From Mycolicibacter sinensis (GTDB taxonomy: Bacteria > Actinomycetota > Actinomycetes > Mycobacteriales > Mycobacteriaceae), in the NCBI RefSeq assembly GCF_001667375.1, contig NZ_LZIN01000053.1, positions 1 through 64,000 on the forward strand: a DNA stretch of 64,000 bases, given 5' to 3'. This document shows positions 17,098 to 26,531 of this stretch, piece after piece; position 1 is the first letter of the stretch; each line of letters begins with the position of its first letter. The notes below the pieces were generated by a model, which had not been told where the DNA came from, did not search any database, and saw only the letters and a program-made list of their open reading frames with translations. The translations under genes were made by a program, and so were the position numbers.

Positions 17098-18416
17098 GAT
17101 CCCGCTCCGCTCGGCATCATCAGGCCGGGCAGACCAGCCTGCGGATCCGTCTGCTGCGCAACGGTCACTTCGGTCAGCCCCGGTGGCAGCACGGCGGCAT
17201 CCTGCGACACGGCCTCGGCCTGCGGCGCCGGATCTTGTTCGGGCACGTGATCCGGCCGCAGCCAGTCCTCGCTGTAGGTGACCTCGTTGGGGCGTGCGCT
17301 GGCGCCGACGAACAGGTTCTCGCCCAACGGGAAGAAGTTGTACTGGCGATTCTTGACGATCGGGGCCAGGTACTGCACACACAGTTTTGCCGATTGCTCC
17401 GCGTTCTGGCGCGATGCGGCCTGTATCGCGCCGCATACGAAGGAGAGCGGATCGCTGAGATTGTTGGTCGACAGCGCTCCGGTCAGCGTTCCCTGGGCAG
17501 GTTGGTAGATGTTGACGAAGTTCTGTGCGGCGGTCGGCAGAACGTGCAGGGTCTGTTTGAGATCGTCGAGGCTGTCCACCAGCGTCTGCGACACCGATGC
17601 CAACTTGCCCGAGGTGGTGCCCAGTGTTTCGCGGTTGTCCGCGACAAACGTCTTGACTTGCTTCACCGCGCTGTTGAGGTCGCTGATCGCGTTGGCCACC
17701 TCGTTCGGGTTGTTGGCCAACGCCGCGGTGGCGGATGCCAGATTCTGGTTCAGCTTCCGCAGTACCGTGTCGCTGTCCCGAAGCGCCGTAACCAGGATCG
17801 ACAGATTCCTTACGACGCTGAAGATGTCGCCGCTGTGATCGCCCAGCGCGGAAATCGCTTGGGAGAGCTCGATGATGGTGGTGCGGATGTTGGCACCCTC
17901 ACCGCGGAGGTTGTCGGCTGCGGTCTGGACGACCTGCCCCAAGGTGCTCACTCCCCCGGCCTCGGTCGGCTGCAGCATCTCGGTGAGGTTCTGCAACTGG
18001 TCGCGGAAGTCGTCCCACTCGACCGGGACGGCGGTGCGCTCGCGGGGGATCACCGCGTTGTCCGGCAGAACCGGACCGCCGGCATAGACCGGCGTCAGCT
18101 GAATCGCACGCGCGGTGACCAGTGACGGTGACAGGACCGCCGCCTTGGCGTCGGCCGGCACCTGGTACTTGTCGTCGAACCAGAAGCGAATCTTCACCCG
18201 CTCGGGTTGCGCTTCGATGCTCTGGATGCGACCGACCCGGACACCGAGGATGCGGACCTCGTCGCCGACGAAGATTCCGTTGCTGTTCTCGAAGTAGGCG
18301 GTCACGTGTGTCCGCCCGAGTCGACTGCTCAACGAGCCCAGCGTGTACACCCCGGCTGCCAGCACGGCCACCAGGAGAGCGGCCAATCCCATGCGAAGTT
18401 TTCGGGATGTGATCAT
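17094..18416 (-). CDS. mceD: Mce family protein MceD
   Basis: 440 residues. An N-terminal membrane segment (ALLVAVLAAGVYTLG) leads to an MCE domain (VTAYFENSNGIFVGDEVRIL, then GRIQSIEAQPERVKI). A long helical region of the MCE tunnel type and a Pro-containing tail follow. It overlaps mceC and mceE by four bases on either side. Confidence 0.9.
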   Translation of the reverse strand: MITSRKLRMGLAALLVAVLAAGVYTLGSLSSRLGRTHVTAYFENSNGIFVGDEVRILGVRVGRIQSIEAQPERVKIRFWFDDKYQVPADAKAAVLSPSLVTARAIQLTPVYAGGPVLPDNAVIPRERTAVPVEWDDFRDQLQNLTEMLQPTEAGGVSTLGQVVQTAADNLRGEGANIRTTIIELSQAISALGDHSGDIFSVVRNLSILVTALRDSDTVLRKLNQNLASATAALANNPNEVANAISDLNSAVKQVKTFVADNRETLGTTSGKLASVSQTLVDSLDDLKQTLHVLPTAAQNFVNIYQPAQGTLTGALSTNNLSDPLSFVCGAIQAASRQNAEQSAKLCVQYLAPIVKNRQYNFFPLGENLFVGASARPNEVTYSEDWLRPDHVPEQDPAPQAEAVSQDAAVLPPGLTEVTVAQQTDPQAGLPGLMMPSGAGS

Positions 18417-19750
18417 CGGCCCTCTCCCGGTGCGGCAGCGGGTACTTCACCCGGGGCCGGAACGAACACCGGTTTCGGGGTGGGTTCGGCCGTGGACTGT
18501 TGACCGGGCGGCGACGGTGCCGGCGGTCCGGGCGGTGGTCCTCCCGGCGCTGGCGCCGGGGGCGGCTCCCGATAGGGGTAGCAGCCCGTGCCCGGCAGCG
18601 CGCAAGGTTGATCGCCGGGGTTTCCGGTGATGGCATCCGGGAGGTACACCCGGGGCGGCCCGCCCTGGCCGGTGCGCGGATAGGGCACCGGCAACGGCGG
18701 CGTGCCCTGCTGGCCGGTCGGCGGGTCGGTCAGCTCGGATGGCAGCAGCACGTTCGGATCAAGGCCCAGATCGGAGAACGCCGAGTCGATGTAGGGCTGG
18801 ATGAACTGTCCGGGAACCAGATTGGCGACGTAGGCCTTGAAGAACGGCCCCGACGACAGCGACTCCCCCAATCCGATGACGTACCAGCTGAGCCGCTTCA
18901 GGTACTCCTGCACCTCCGCCTTCCTATTCTCGACGGTGGCCAGCACCCCGTTCAGCTTCTCCAGTGCCGGTTTGAGGGTCTGCCTGTTGTCCTCCACAAA
19001 CCCGCTGAGCTGTTTGCTGACTCGGGAGATGTTGCCGGAGATGTGGTCCAGCGCGGCGCTTTCGCTGTTGAGCTGGCCCAGCAGATCGTTGGTGTCATGG
19101 ACCAGGCGGACGATCTGATCACTGCGCTCAGACAACACGCCGGTCACATTGCGCGCGTTGGACAGAAGGTTCCGTAGCTGGGCGTCGCGTTTGTTCAGGA
19201 CGCTGGACAGCCGCGCCACCCCCGCGGTGGCGATCTTGAGGTCCGGTGGGGTGTCGTGGAACGTCTGGGCCAGCACCCGCAGTGAATCCGACAGCTGCTC
19301 GGTGTCGAGCCCGCTGATGGTCGCGGTCAGATCTCCGAGCGCATCGGGCAGCTGATAGGCCGAAGTGGTGCGTTCCAGCGGGATGGTCTGGGACAACCGA
19401 CCGTCGCCACGCGGGGTGACGCCCAGCATCTTGGTGCCCAGCAGGCTCTTCGTCTTGACCGCCGCCTCGGTCCGGTCACCGAGCCGCACCTTGTCGGCGA
19501 CTTTGAACTTCACCAGTACTCGATCGCCGTCGAGGGTGACGCTGTTGACGCTGCCGACCCGCATACCCGCGACCTGGACTTCGGCGCCGGGGGTCAGGCC
19601 ACCGGCCTCGGCGAAAAACGCCGAGTAGGACTTCCCCGAAGAGATGACCGGAAGCTCGTCGTAGTACCAGGCGCCGAGGGCGACCGCGGCGGTGAGTACC
19701 GATCCGATGATCCCGATCGCGGCGAGGTTGCGTTCCCGGAAGGTTCTCAC
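18413..19750 (-). CDS. mceC: Mce family protein MceC
   Basis: 445 residues from the GTG at 19750, which forms a GTGA overlap with the mceB stop; a GTG 12 bases upstream is the alternative. It has an N-terminal membrane anchor, an MCE domain (SAFFAEAGGLTPGAEVQVAG), a helical tunnel region, and a long C-terminal tail rich in Pro, Gly and Thr (from about residue 350). A Pro-rich tail is usual for MceC. Confidence 0.9.
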   Translation of the reverse strand: MRTFRERNLAAIGIIGSVLTAAVALGAWYYDELPVISSGKSYSAFFAEAGGLTPGAEVQVAGMRVGSVNSVTLDGDRVLVKFKVADKVRLGDRTEAAVKTKSLLGTKMLGVTPRGDGRLSQTIPLERTTSAYQLPDALGDLTATISGLDTEQLSDSLRVLAQTFHDTPPDLKIATAGVARLSSVLNKRDAQLRNLLSNARNVTGVLSERSDQIVRLVHDTNDLLGQLNSESAALDHISGNISRVSKQLSGFVEDNRQTLKPALEKLNGVLATVENRKAEVQEYLKRLSWYVIGLGESLSSGPFFKAYVANLVPGQFIQPYIDSAFSDLGLDPNVLLPSELTDPPTGQQGTPPLPVPYPRTGQGGPPRVYLPDAITGNPGDQPCALPGTGCYPYREPPPAPAPGGPPPGPPAPSPPGQQSTAEPTPKPVFVPAPGEVPAAAPGEGR

Positions 19751-20775
19751 TTCGGCGTGCACCTTCCCGAGGTCTGCTCGGCGACCTTGACATACATCGG
19801 CTGACCGCCCTTGCCGTTGAGCTTGAGCGCCACTTCGCAGAAGTAAAAGGTGAAGTAATCACCGTAGAGCGCTTGGCGATTCAGGATGCGCAGCGCGGTG
19901 GGCAGATTCTCGAGCACATGGTCGACGTAGCCCTGGTCGGCGAGCACGGTCGATGCGGTGCGATCGGTCTCCTGCACCGCTTTCTGCAGGGGCGGCCGGG
20001 CCTGCGCAAGCAGGTCGGCGAGCGACGCCGTCGCCGCATTGACGTAGGCGACACCGTCGCTGATGTCTTGCTTGCGGTCGGCCAGTCCCTTCATCAGACC
20101 GGACAGGGACTCGACCGCCGTCGCGAACTTATCGCTGCGATCGCCCAGCGATCCGAGCACGGTGTTCAGGTTGCCGATGACCTGGCCGATCAGCAGGTCG
20201 CGGTCGGCCAGGGTGTTCGTCAGCGCCGCGGTCTGGCTCAGAAAGGATCCGATGGTGACGCCCTGGCCCTGGAAGGCCGCAATCAACTGGCCGGCCAACG
20301 CGTTGACCTGCTCAGGGTCCAGCGCGCGGAACAGCGGACGAAAGCCGCCGATCAGCACGTCCAGGTCCAGCGCCGGCTCGGTCCGGTCGGCCGGGATGTT
20401 GCCGCCCGGAGCCAGGGTCCGCGTTCCGCCCACCCCCTGCTCGATGGACAGATAGCGGCCGCCGATCACGTCCCCCCACCGGATCACCGCCCTGCTGCCC
20501 TCGGTCAAGACCACCGAGTCGTCCGCGCTGAACGCCACCTCGACGTTCCCGTTGTCTTTCAGCGCAATACGTTTGACCTTGCCGACCTCGACCCCAGCGA
20601 TCCGTACGAAGTTCCCGTTGGCCAATCCGGTCACATCAACGAACTCCGCCGTGTAGTGGCGCGCGGAATCGAACCGGAACTGACCGAATATGGTCAGCAG
20701 TGCGAACATTCCGAGCATGGTGACGACCACGAAGGCGCCGAGGCGCCACACGGTGTGCCTCAAATTAGCTTTCAC
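19747..20775 (-). CDS. mceB: Mce family protein MceB
   Basis: 342 residues. Membrane segment at about 12-31, MCE domain YTAEFVDVTGLANGNFVRIA, then EVGKVKRIALKDNGNVEVAF. The tail is short, with cysteines near FYFCEVALK and SGRCTPK. The GTG start lies 54 bases after the mceA stop, the only real gap inside the yrbE-mceF series. Confidence 0.9.
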   Translation of the reverse strand: MKANLRHTVWRLGAFVVVTMLGMFALLTIFGQFRFDSARHYTAEFVDVTGLANGNFVRIAGVEVGKVKRIALKDNGNVEVAFSADDSVVLTEGSRAVIRWGDVIGGRYLSIEQGVGGTRTLAPGGNIPADRTEPALDLDVLIGGFRPLFRALDPEQVNALAGQLIAAFQGQGVTIGSFLSQTAALTNTLADRDLLIGQVIGNLNTVLGSLGDRSDKFATAVESLSGLMKGLADRKQDISDGVAYVNAATASLADLLAQARPPLQKAVQETDRTASTVLADQGYVDHVLENLPTALRILNRQALYGDYFTFYFCEVALKLNGKGGQPMYVKVAEQTSGRCTPK

Positions 20776-20829
20776 GGTGACCGTGCCCCCTCCAGCTGTC
20801 TTGTGGGTTCATGACGACGGGTTCGCGGA

Positions 20830-22197
20830 TCAGGGTTCCGGGGGCGGTGCCACCGGTGTCGGCGCCGGAGGCACGCCGGGGAACAGCGGCACCCCACCGG
20901 GCCCGTACTGCGCCGCCCCGTAGGGAGGCGTGCCGAACCCCAACTCGGGCTGAGGCCCCACCGCCGGCCCCGGCAGGCACTGCCGGACTGCCGGAGGCAG
21001 TGGCACCGCGCGGGTGACGCGGAACCAGTCCGCGAAGCAGTGCTGCCCGATGCCCGGGTTGGGGCGCAGGTCGAGGCCGGTTCCCCAGCCGGTATTGGTG
21101 ACCAGATGGCGAACCGGGAAGTTCTTGGCGACGTCGGGCAGCGAGCCGCATCCCGGCTTGCCTCCCGGGCCGCCCTTGGCCGCAGTGATCGGCAGGTTGT
21201 CGGGGTACCGGTAGATCTCGTCACCGAGCAGCAAAGCGACGTCCACGATCAGCGACGAACCGTTCGCGCCGCCCATATAGTCGGCCAGCCCGTAGTCATC
21301 GAGCGCCGTCTTGGCCCCGAGCAGTGTGCAGGTGAGTTGCGGATCGTACTTGAGCAGCAGGCCGGTGGTGGGCTCGAGGGCGTTGACCGACCGGACCAGG
21401 TTGTCGCGGTTCGGCCCGACCAGGTCGATACCGCTGTGCGCGAAACCCACCAGGTTGAGCAACAGGTCATCCAGGTCTGCCGCGTTGTCGGCGATCGTCG
21501 CGCTGGTTATGCTGGCCGCTGACAGCGTTCTCAAGATGTCTTCTGCCGCAGCGTTGTACGTATCGGAGAAACTCTTCAATGCGCGCCAATCCCCATGAAC
21601 GGTCCGGCTTCGGGCATTCAGTGCGACCAATGTGTGGTATGCCCCGGTGGTGGCTTGGCCGATCCGCTCCCCCTGTCCGCCCACACCGTCGGCAACGGCG
21701 GAGAGCACCGCGTTCAATTCGACCGGGTCGACCTGCTTGATCACGCCGACCAGATTCTGGAAAACGGTGTTGACCTCGGTCGTGACGTTCTCCGATTTGA
21801 GGACCGAGCCGGCCGCCAGGGGCACCGGGCTGGGGCGGTCCGGATCGACCAGTTCGACGAACTTAGCGCCGAAGGCGGTGGTAGCCGAGATCCGAACCCC
21901 GACGTTGCTCGGAATGTGACGGATTAGCCGCGGGTCGAATTCGAGCCTCAGGCTGACCGGCTGTGAGCCACCGACGATCTGGCCGACACGGCCGACTTGA
22001 ACTCCACGCATCTTCACCTGAGCGCCGGTCTCCATGACCAGACCGGCACGGTCGGACACCATCGTCACTGGGACAGAGCGTTGGAATGACCGGTTGAAGC
22101 ACTGCCCCACCAGCCACGCCGCCAGCATCACGAAGACGACGAAGATCGCTGCCCACCAACGGGGGTGGATCCACGATTCGGTTCTCCTGGCTCTCAT
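20830..22197 (-). CDS. mceA: Mce family protein MceA
   Basis: 455 residues. Membrane anchor (WWAAIFVVFVMLAAWLVG), MCE domain (VPVTMVSDRAGLVMETGAQV, then GRVGQIVGGSQPVSL), helical region and a Pro/Gly-rich C-terminus. It is the first mce gene after yrbEB (two-base gap). Length and order fit MceA of an mce3-like operon. Substrate specificity of this operon cannot be read from sequence. Confidence 0.9.
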   Translation of the reverse strand: MRARRTESWIHPRWWAAIFVVFVMLAAWLVGQCFNRSFQRSVPVTMVSDRAGLVMETGAQVKMRGVQVGRVGQIVGGSQPVSLRLEFDPRLIRHIPSNVGVRISATTAFGAKFVELVDPDRPSPVPLAAGSVLKSENVTTEVNTVFQNLVGVIKQVDPVELNAVLSAVADGVGGQGERIGQATTGAYHTLVALNARSRTVHGDWRALKSFSDTYNAAAEDILRTLSAASITSATIADNAADLDDLLLNLVGFAHSGIDLVGPNRDNLVRSVNALEPTTGLLLKYDPQLTCTLLGAKTALDDYGLADYMGGANGSSLIVDVALLLGDEIYRYPDNLPITAAKGGPGGKPGCGSLPDVAKNFPVRHLVTNTGWGTGLDLRPNPGIGQHCFADWFRVTRAVPLPPAVRQCLPGPAVGPQPELGFGTPPYGAAQYGPGGVPLFPGVPPAPTPVAPPPEP

Positions 22198-22199
22198 CG

Positions 22200-23051
22200 C
22201 TAACCCGCCAGGTGGAAGTTGCCCGATTGACCGTAGACGGCCAACGTGATCGCCACCGTGACCAGGACCGCCGCCAGCACCGAAGCGCGAGTAGCCCGGC
22301 CCACGGCCTCACCGACTCCGGCCGGACCACCCGACGCGGTGAATCCGTAATAGGTATGGATGATCATGATCGTGATGCTTGCGATCGCGACCTGAATGAA
22401 CGACCAGATCAAGTCCGTTCGATTCAAGAACGTGTGAAAGTAGTGGTCGTAGACGCCCGAGGACTGACCATAGATCACCGTGGTGCCGAAACGTGCGGAG
22501 AAGAAGGTCATCAGCACGGCCACGCAGTAGAAGGGGATGACCACGATCAGTCCGGCCAGCACTCGGGTAGAAGCCAGGTAGGAGATGGCGCGGACCCCGA
22601 TGACCTCGAGGGCGTCGATCTCCTCATTGATTCGCATCGCCCCGAGTTGGGCTGTTGCACCGGCGCCGATCGTTGCCGCCAAGGCGAATTCAGCGGTCAA
22701 CGGTGCGAGGATCCGCACGTTGAAGTAGGCCGACGCGAATCCGGTCAGGGCTTCCACCCCGATCTGTCCCAGCTGGCTGAAGCCCTGCGCGGCGATGAGT
22801 GCGCCGGTGGACAGCGTCAGGATGCCGACCACCGCCACAGTGCCGCCGATCATCGCCAGGGCGCCCACCCCCAGGCTCATCTGTGCCACCTGCCGCACCA
22901 GCTCGACCCGGTAGTGCAGGAAGACCTCTCGGATCGAAGTCAGTGTCATGACGTGGAATTGGATCTGAGCGCCGAGCCGGTCCCAGCCCGACGCCCATCG
23001 ACTCAGGGTTCGGCCGAATTCGATGGACCCGAGGCTTGCCGGGCGGTTCAT
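22200..23051 (-). CDS. yrbEB: YrbE-family permease YrbEB
   Basis: 283 residues with five to six membrane segments and the MlaE/YrbE signature: GAMRINEEIDALEVIGVRAI (the EQ-loop-like stretch) and ASGGPAGVGEAVGRA near the C-terminus. It is one of two permease halves of the Mce lipid ABC-type importer. Start ATGA overlaps the yrbEA stop. Confidence 0.92.
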   Translation of the reverse strand: MNRPASLGSIEFGRTLSRWASGWDRLGAQIQFHVMTLTSIREVFLHYRVELVRQVAQMSLGVGALAMIGGTVAVVGILTLSTGALIAAQGFSQLGQIGVEALTGFASAYFNVRILAPLTAEFALAATIGAGATAQLGAMRINEEIDALEVIGVRAISYLASTRVLAGLIVVIPFYCVAVLMTFFSARFGTTVIYGQSSGVYDHYFHTFLNRTDLIWSFIQVAIASITIMIIHTYYGFTASGGPAGVGEAVGRATRASVLAAVLVTVAITLAVYGQSGNFHLAG

Positions 23052-23899
23052 GGCGTCACCCTGAAACCAATGGCGGTCACCACGGTATTGATGACAAACA
23101 GCGCCATGAACGAGAACACCACCGTCTCATTCACCGCGTTGCCCACACCGGCAGGACCACCTCCTACCGAAATGCCCTTGAAACACGCGATCAGACCGGC
23201 CGTGAGGCCGAACAACGTGGCCTTGACCAAGCAGACGACGACATCGCTGAGCCCGGTGATCAACGTCAGGCCTGCTACAAAAGCACCCGGCGTGACGTGC
23301 TGAAAGTAGACCGAGAAGACGAAGCCGCCGGACAGCCCCACCAACACCACGAGTGGCGACAACAACAGAGCGACCAGGGTGGCGGCCAACACCCGCGGAA
23401 CCACCAGCGCCTGAATCGGGTCGATGCCCATGACCCGTAGCGCGTCAAGTTCCTCCCGGATGGTGCGCGCCCCCAGGTCCGCGCACATCGCGGTGGCCCC
23501 CGCGCCAGCGACCACCAAAACCGTAACCACAGGACCGATCTGGAGTACCGCGCTCAATGCGGCACCGGTACCGGAGAAGTCTGCCGCCCCGATCTCGCTC
23601 AACAAGATGTTGAACATGAACACCGCCAGGACGGTGAACGGGATGGACAACACCATGGTGGGAACCAGCGAGACTCGCGCAACGAACCAAGCCTGCAGCA
23701 AGAACTCACGCCATGCGAACGGCGGCCGGAACATCTGGATCACCGTGTCGAGCGCCATCGCGAAGAATTCACCGAGTGCACGCACCGGCTTGTCCACGGC
23801 CACGGCGCTACGCATCACAACACCGCGCATCGGCTGGGCTTGACCGGAGCGGAACCGTGAGCAGGACCGTCCGGTGACCAAGGCATACAGCCCTACCAT
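23048..23899 (-). CDS. yrbEA: YrbE-family permease YrbEA
   Basis: 283 residues, same fold as YrbEB: ARTIREELDALRVMGIDPIQ, then GISVGGGPAGVGNAVNETVV. It is the first gene of the mce operon. The ATG at 23899 is used here; ATGs at 23830 and 23815 are also possible, since the conserved family sequence begins only at PVRALGEFFAM. None of the three has a strong ribosome site. Confidence 0.9.
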   Translation of the reverse strand: MVGLYALVTGRSCSRFRSGQAQPMRGVVMRSAVAVDKPVRALGEFFAMALDTVIQMFRPPFAWREFLLQAWFVARVSLVPTMVLSIPFTVLAVFMFNILLSEIGAADFSGTGAALSAVLQIGPVVTVLVVAGAGATAMCADLGARTIREELDALRVMGIDPIQALVVPRVLAATLVALLLSPLVVLVGLSGGFVFSVYFQHVTPGAFVAGLTLITGLSDVVVCLVKATLFGLTAGLIACFKGISVGGGPAGVGNAVNETVVFSFMALFVINTVVTAIGFRVTP

Positions 23900-24400
23900 T
23901 CCCCGCCGACCTCGAGGGCGGGCATGTCGCAGTATTCGGAGAGTACAAGCCAGTCCCCCCAGCCGTCGGTCAGTCTTGCCGCTGCCACAGAGTGAAGTGG
24001 TTCACGTGTTGAATCGAAATTAAACAACATTCCTTCAGGGCATGCAAGCGTTCTGCGAAACCTCCCGCTACGGTCCTTCTGCCACGCCTACGATATCCGT
24101 CATTATCTGTTGCATCGCAGGCATTTTCGCGCTTCTTGCGCGCATCATGACATAGCGACCCGGCTGACGACTTGTACAGGACCCTGCCCTGAATACAGAC
24201 TTAATTTATGAAACCCAGCCGATCCGTCCGGGGTACGGGCGCTTCGGCTAAGCAGTAATCACGACCGGCACCCGTTGATTGGTCTACCTGCTCGCCGGCG
24301 TGGGGTGGTTCAACCGCCAGGTACTGCGCGAGGAAGCAGCCGGCGCAAGCTACGGCCGTGAGGCTGCAGCCGAGGCCGCAGGTATCCCTGGGCCTTTCCC
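23900..24400. other. 500-base gap upstream of the mce operon
   Basis: No convincing gene. A 67-codon minus-strand frame (24201-24404) has no family features. The stretch is less GC-rich than its surroundings in places (24005-24030, 24195-24225) and should hold the promoter and any repressor site of the leftward mce operon. No regulator like Mce3R is encoded next to it in this window. Confidence 0.6.
24019..24047 (-). promoter_or_regulatory. candidate promoter of the mce operon
   Basis: On the minus strand: TTGCAT (-35), 17-base spacer, TTTAAT (-10, five of six to TATAAT). Transcription would start near 24012, leaving a leader of over 100 bases before yrbEA. It is the best sigma-70-like match in the gap, found by eye. 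Confidence 0.35.
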
Positions 24401-25939
24401 TCAATCGGCCGTCGCGAGAAACTCGCGTGCCACCTCCACGACGCGGTCGCGGTCCTCGGCCACCAGTCCGATCCGGGTTCGGCGATCCAAAATGTCCTCG
24501 ACGGTCAGCGCCCCTTCGTGGCTGACCGCGTACTCGAATTCGGCGCGGATCACGTCGATGCCCTCGGCCACCGCCTCTGCGGGCCGCTCGCAGGTGGCGG
24601 CGGCCAACACGTTGGCCGCCTCCGCGCCGTAGCGCAGCACCAGCGATTCAGGCAGGTCAGCCGTCAACGGAGTCGGCGATCCCGGGTTCTCGGGTGCACC
24701 GATCAGCGGCATATCCCGGGTGCGACACGGCCCGGCGCCGAGCCCCCGCGATCGCACCGCGCGATCCAGCACGTCTTCGCCCATGTGGCGGTACTCGGTC
24801 AGCTTGCCCCCGATCACGCTGAACACCCCGGACTCCGATTCGACGACGGCGTGGTTGCGCGAGACATCGGCGGTGCGGCCCGCGCCGGCGTCGATGAGCG
24901 GCCGCAGACCCGCATAGGAACCGATGACGTCACCGGTCCCGAGCGCGGTTCCCAACGCGGTGTTGACGGTGTCCAGCAGGAAGGAAACTTCCGCCGAAGT
25001 AGGCTGTGGGACATCGGGAATCGGCCCCGGAGCATCTTCGTCGGTGAGACCCAGATAGACCCGGCCGAGTTGTTCGGGCATGGCGAACACGAACCGGTTG
25101 AGCTCCCCCGGAATCGGCACGGTCAACGCGGCCGCCGGGTTGCCGAAGGCCGACGCGTCGAACACCAGGTGGGTGCCGCGACTCGGCCGCAGCCGCAGCG
25201 CCGGGTCGAGGTCGGCGGCCCACACCCCGGCCGCGCTGATGACTGCCCGCGCGGTGACGTCGAGCGACTCACCGGAACGCCGGTCGGTCAGGCGAACCGA
25301 CTCGCCGGTGGCCTGCGATGCGGCCACATAGCTCAGGACCGTCGCACCGTGCTGGGCTGCGGTGCGGGCCACCGCGGCGACCAGCCGGGCGTCGTCGATC
25401 AGCTGTCCGTCGTAGGCCAGCAGCCCACCGTCCAGTCCATCGCGTCGTACGGTCGGCGCCAAGGCGATGACCTGTTCGCGCGAGATCCGTCGCGAGCGGG
25501 GCAGTGTCGTCGCCGGTGTGCCCGCCAGCCGGCGGAGAGCATCACCAGCGAGAAATCCGGCGCGCACCAGTGCCCGGTCGCGTCCACGCATCGAGCCCAG
25601 TAAGGGCACCAGCTGCGGCATCGCCCGTACCAGGTGAGGAGCGTTGCGGCTCATCAGAATTCCGCGCTCGATCGCGCTGCGCCGCGCGATACCCACGTTG
25701 CCGGTCGCCAGATACCGCAGCCCGCCGTGCACCAGCTTGGAACTCCACCGGCTGGTGCCGAACGCCAGGTCGTGCTTTTCGGCCAGCACCACCCGCAGGC
25801 CCCGGGTGGCGGCGTCCAGGGCGATGCCCGCGCCGGTGATCCCGCCGCCGATCACGACGACATCTACAGCCGGATCCTCGGCCAACGCCGTCAGCTCGGC
25901 GGTGCGGCGCGCGGCGTTGAGTGCCGCATCGGCTGTCAC
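24401..25939 (-). CDS. glpD: glycerol-3-phosphate dehydrogenase (FAD-dependent)
   Basis: 512 residues. FAD motif DVVVIGGGITGAGIALDAAT (26-45), then the GlpD signature FGTSRWSSKLVHGGLRYL. Later RPSRGTHLVFD and GLRPLIDAGAG also fit GlpD, and the C-terminal domain is of the DAO_C type. It oxidises sn-glycerol-3-phosphate to DHAP at the membrane, feeding electrons to quinone. Start ATG overlaps the stop of the upstream TetR gene by four bases. Its neighbours (TetR, alkyl-DHAP-synthase-like, diacylglycerol kinase) match the M. tuberculosis glpD1 locus from memory. Confidence 0.92.
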   Translation of the reverse strand: MTADAALNAARRTAELTALAEDPAVDVVVIGGGITGAGIALDAATRGLRVVLAEKHDLAFGTSRWSSKLVHGGLRYLATGNVGIARRSAIERGILMSRNAPHLVRAMPQLVPLLGSMRGRDRALVRAGFLAGDALRRLAGTPATTLPRSRRISREQVIALAPTVRRDGLDGGLLAYDGQLIDDARLVAAVARTAAQHGATVLSYVAASQATGESVRLTDRRSGESLDVTARAVISAAGVWAADLDPALRLRPSRGTHLVFDASAFGNPAAALTVPIPGELNRFVFAMPEQLGRVYLGLTDEDAPGPIPDVPQPTSAEVSFLLDTVNTALGTALGTGDVIGSYAGLRPLIDAGAGRTADVSRNHAVVESESGVFSVIGGKLTEYRHMGEDVLDRAVRSRGLGAGPCRTRDMPLIGAPENPGSPTPLTADLPESLVLRYGAEAANVLAAATCERPAEAVAEGIDVIRAEFEYAVSHEGALTVEDILDRRTRIGLVAEDRDRVVEVAREFLATAD

Positions 25940-26514
25940 GACAGGTACCTGTTCAGCGTGTAGGCCAGTTCGGCGGCCAGGGCGTCCTCATCAAGGAGGG
26001 GTGCGACGATCTGCGCGGACTGGATCGCCGACTGGGTGATCAGCAGGCACATCGCGGCGAGCTGACGCGGGTCACCTGCCCGTACGCTGCCGGTCTTCTG
26101 GGCATCGGCCAACTCGGCGGCGACCAGGTCGATCAGCCGCCGTTGGCTGGCTCCCATGCGCTCGGTGATGTAGACCATCGCCAGGTCCGGTGCGTGATGC
26201 AGGACCTGCATCACCACCTCGTCCCGTCGCAGCCGCGCGGCCACCGCGACGATCCGCATCACCAGCACCTCACGTCCGGTCCCAGGGCCGGCCAGCTCCG
26301 TCCAGGCCTCGGCGACCCGCGCGGTAAGCAGTGCGGCGATCACCGATCGACTGTCGGGCCAGCGCCGGTAGACGGTCGGACGGCTGACCCCGGCGCGGCG
26401 CGCGATCGCGGCCAAAGTCACCCGCTCAACGCCGAGCGCGAGCAGACAACTCGCCGCGGAGTTGAGGATCCGCTCCCCCACATCGAGCTGCTCATCATTA
26501 CTAGTTGACAGCAT
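25936..26514 (-). CDS. TetR-family transcriptional regulator
   Basis: 192 residues. N-terminal helix-turn-helix: ERVTLAAIARR, then AGVSRPTVYRRW. The ligand domain is all-helical and variable. The ATG at 26514 is inside a 19-base imperfect palindrome and only 17 bases from the divergent oxidase start, so autoregulation and control of both sides is likely. It overlaps glpD by four bases, making a tetR-glpD operon. Long upstream open frame was ignored because it runs antisense through the neighbouring oxidase. Confidence 0.88.
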   Translation of the reverse strand: MLSTSNDEQLDVGERILNSAASCLLALGVERVTLAAIARRAGVSRPTVYRRWPDSRSVIAALLTARVAEAWTELAGPGTGREVLVMRIVAVAARLRRDEVVMQVLHHAPDLAMVYITERMGASQRRLIDLVAAELADAQKTGSVRAGDPRQLAAMCLLITQSAIQSAQIVAPLLDEDALAAELAYTLNRYLS

Positions 26515-26526
26515 ATGTAATACTGT
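26508..26526. promoter_or_regulatory. candidate TetR operator between divergent genes
   Basis: The 19 bases ACAGCATATGTAATACTGT form an inverted repeat ACAGcAT-n5-ATaCTGT (six of seven arm positions pair). It covers the tetR start codon and ends five bases before the oxidase ATG at 26532. With so little space, both transcripts are probably leaderless or nearly so, and a bound repressor would block both. Confidence 0.55.
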
Positions 26527-26531
26527 AACGC

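Noticed and set aside
17098..17436. upstream extension of mceE as a fused protein
   Set aside because: The extension is antisense-like, Arg-rich and overlaps mceD in another frame; the lipobox leader starts at 17097 in an ATGA overlap.
24201..24404. small minus-strand frame in the gap upstream of the mce operon
   Set aside because: 67 codons, no ribosome site, no recognisable feature; it would overlap the end of glpD.
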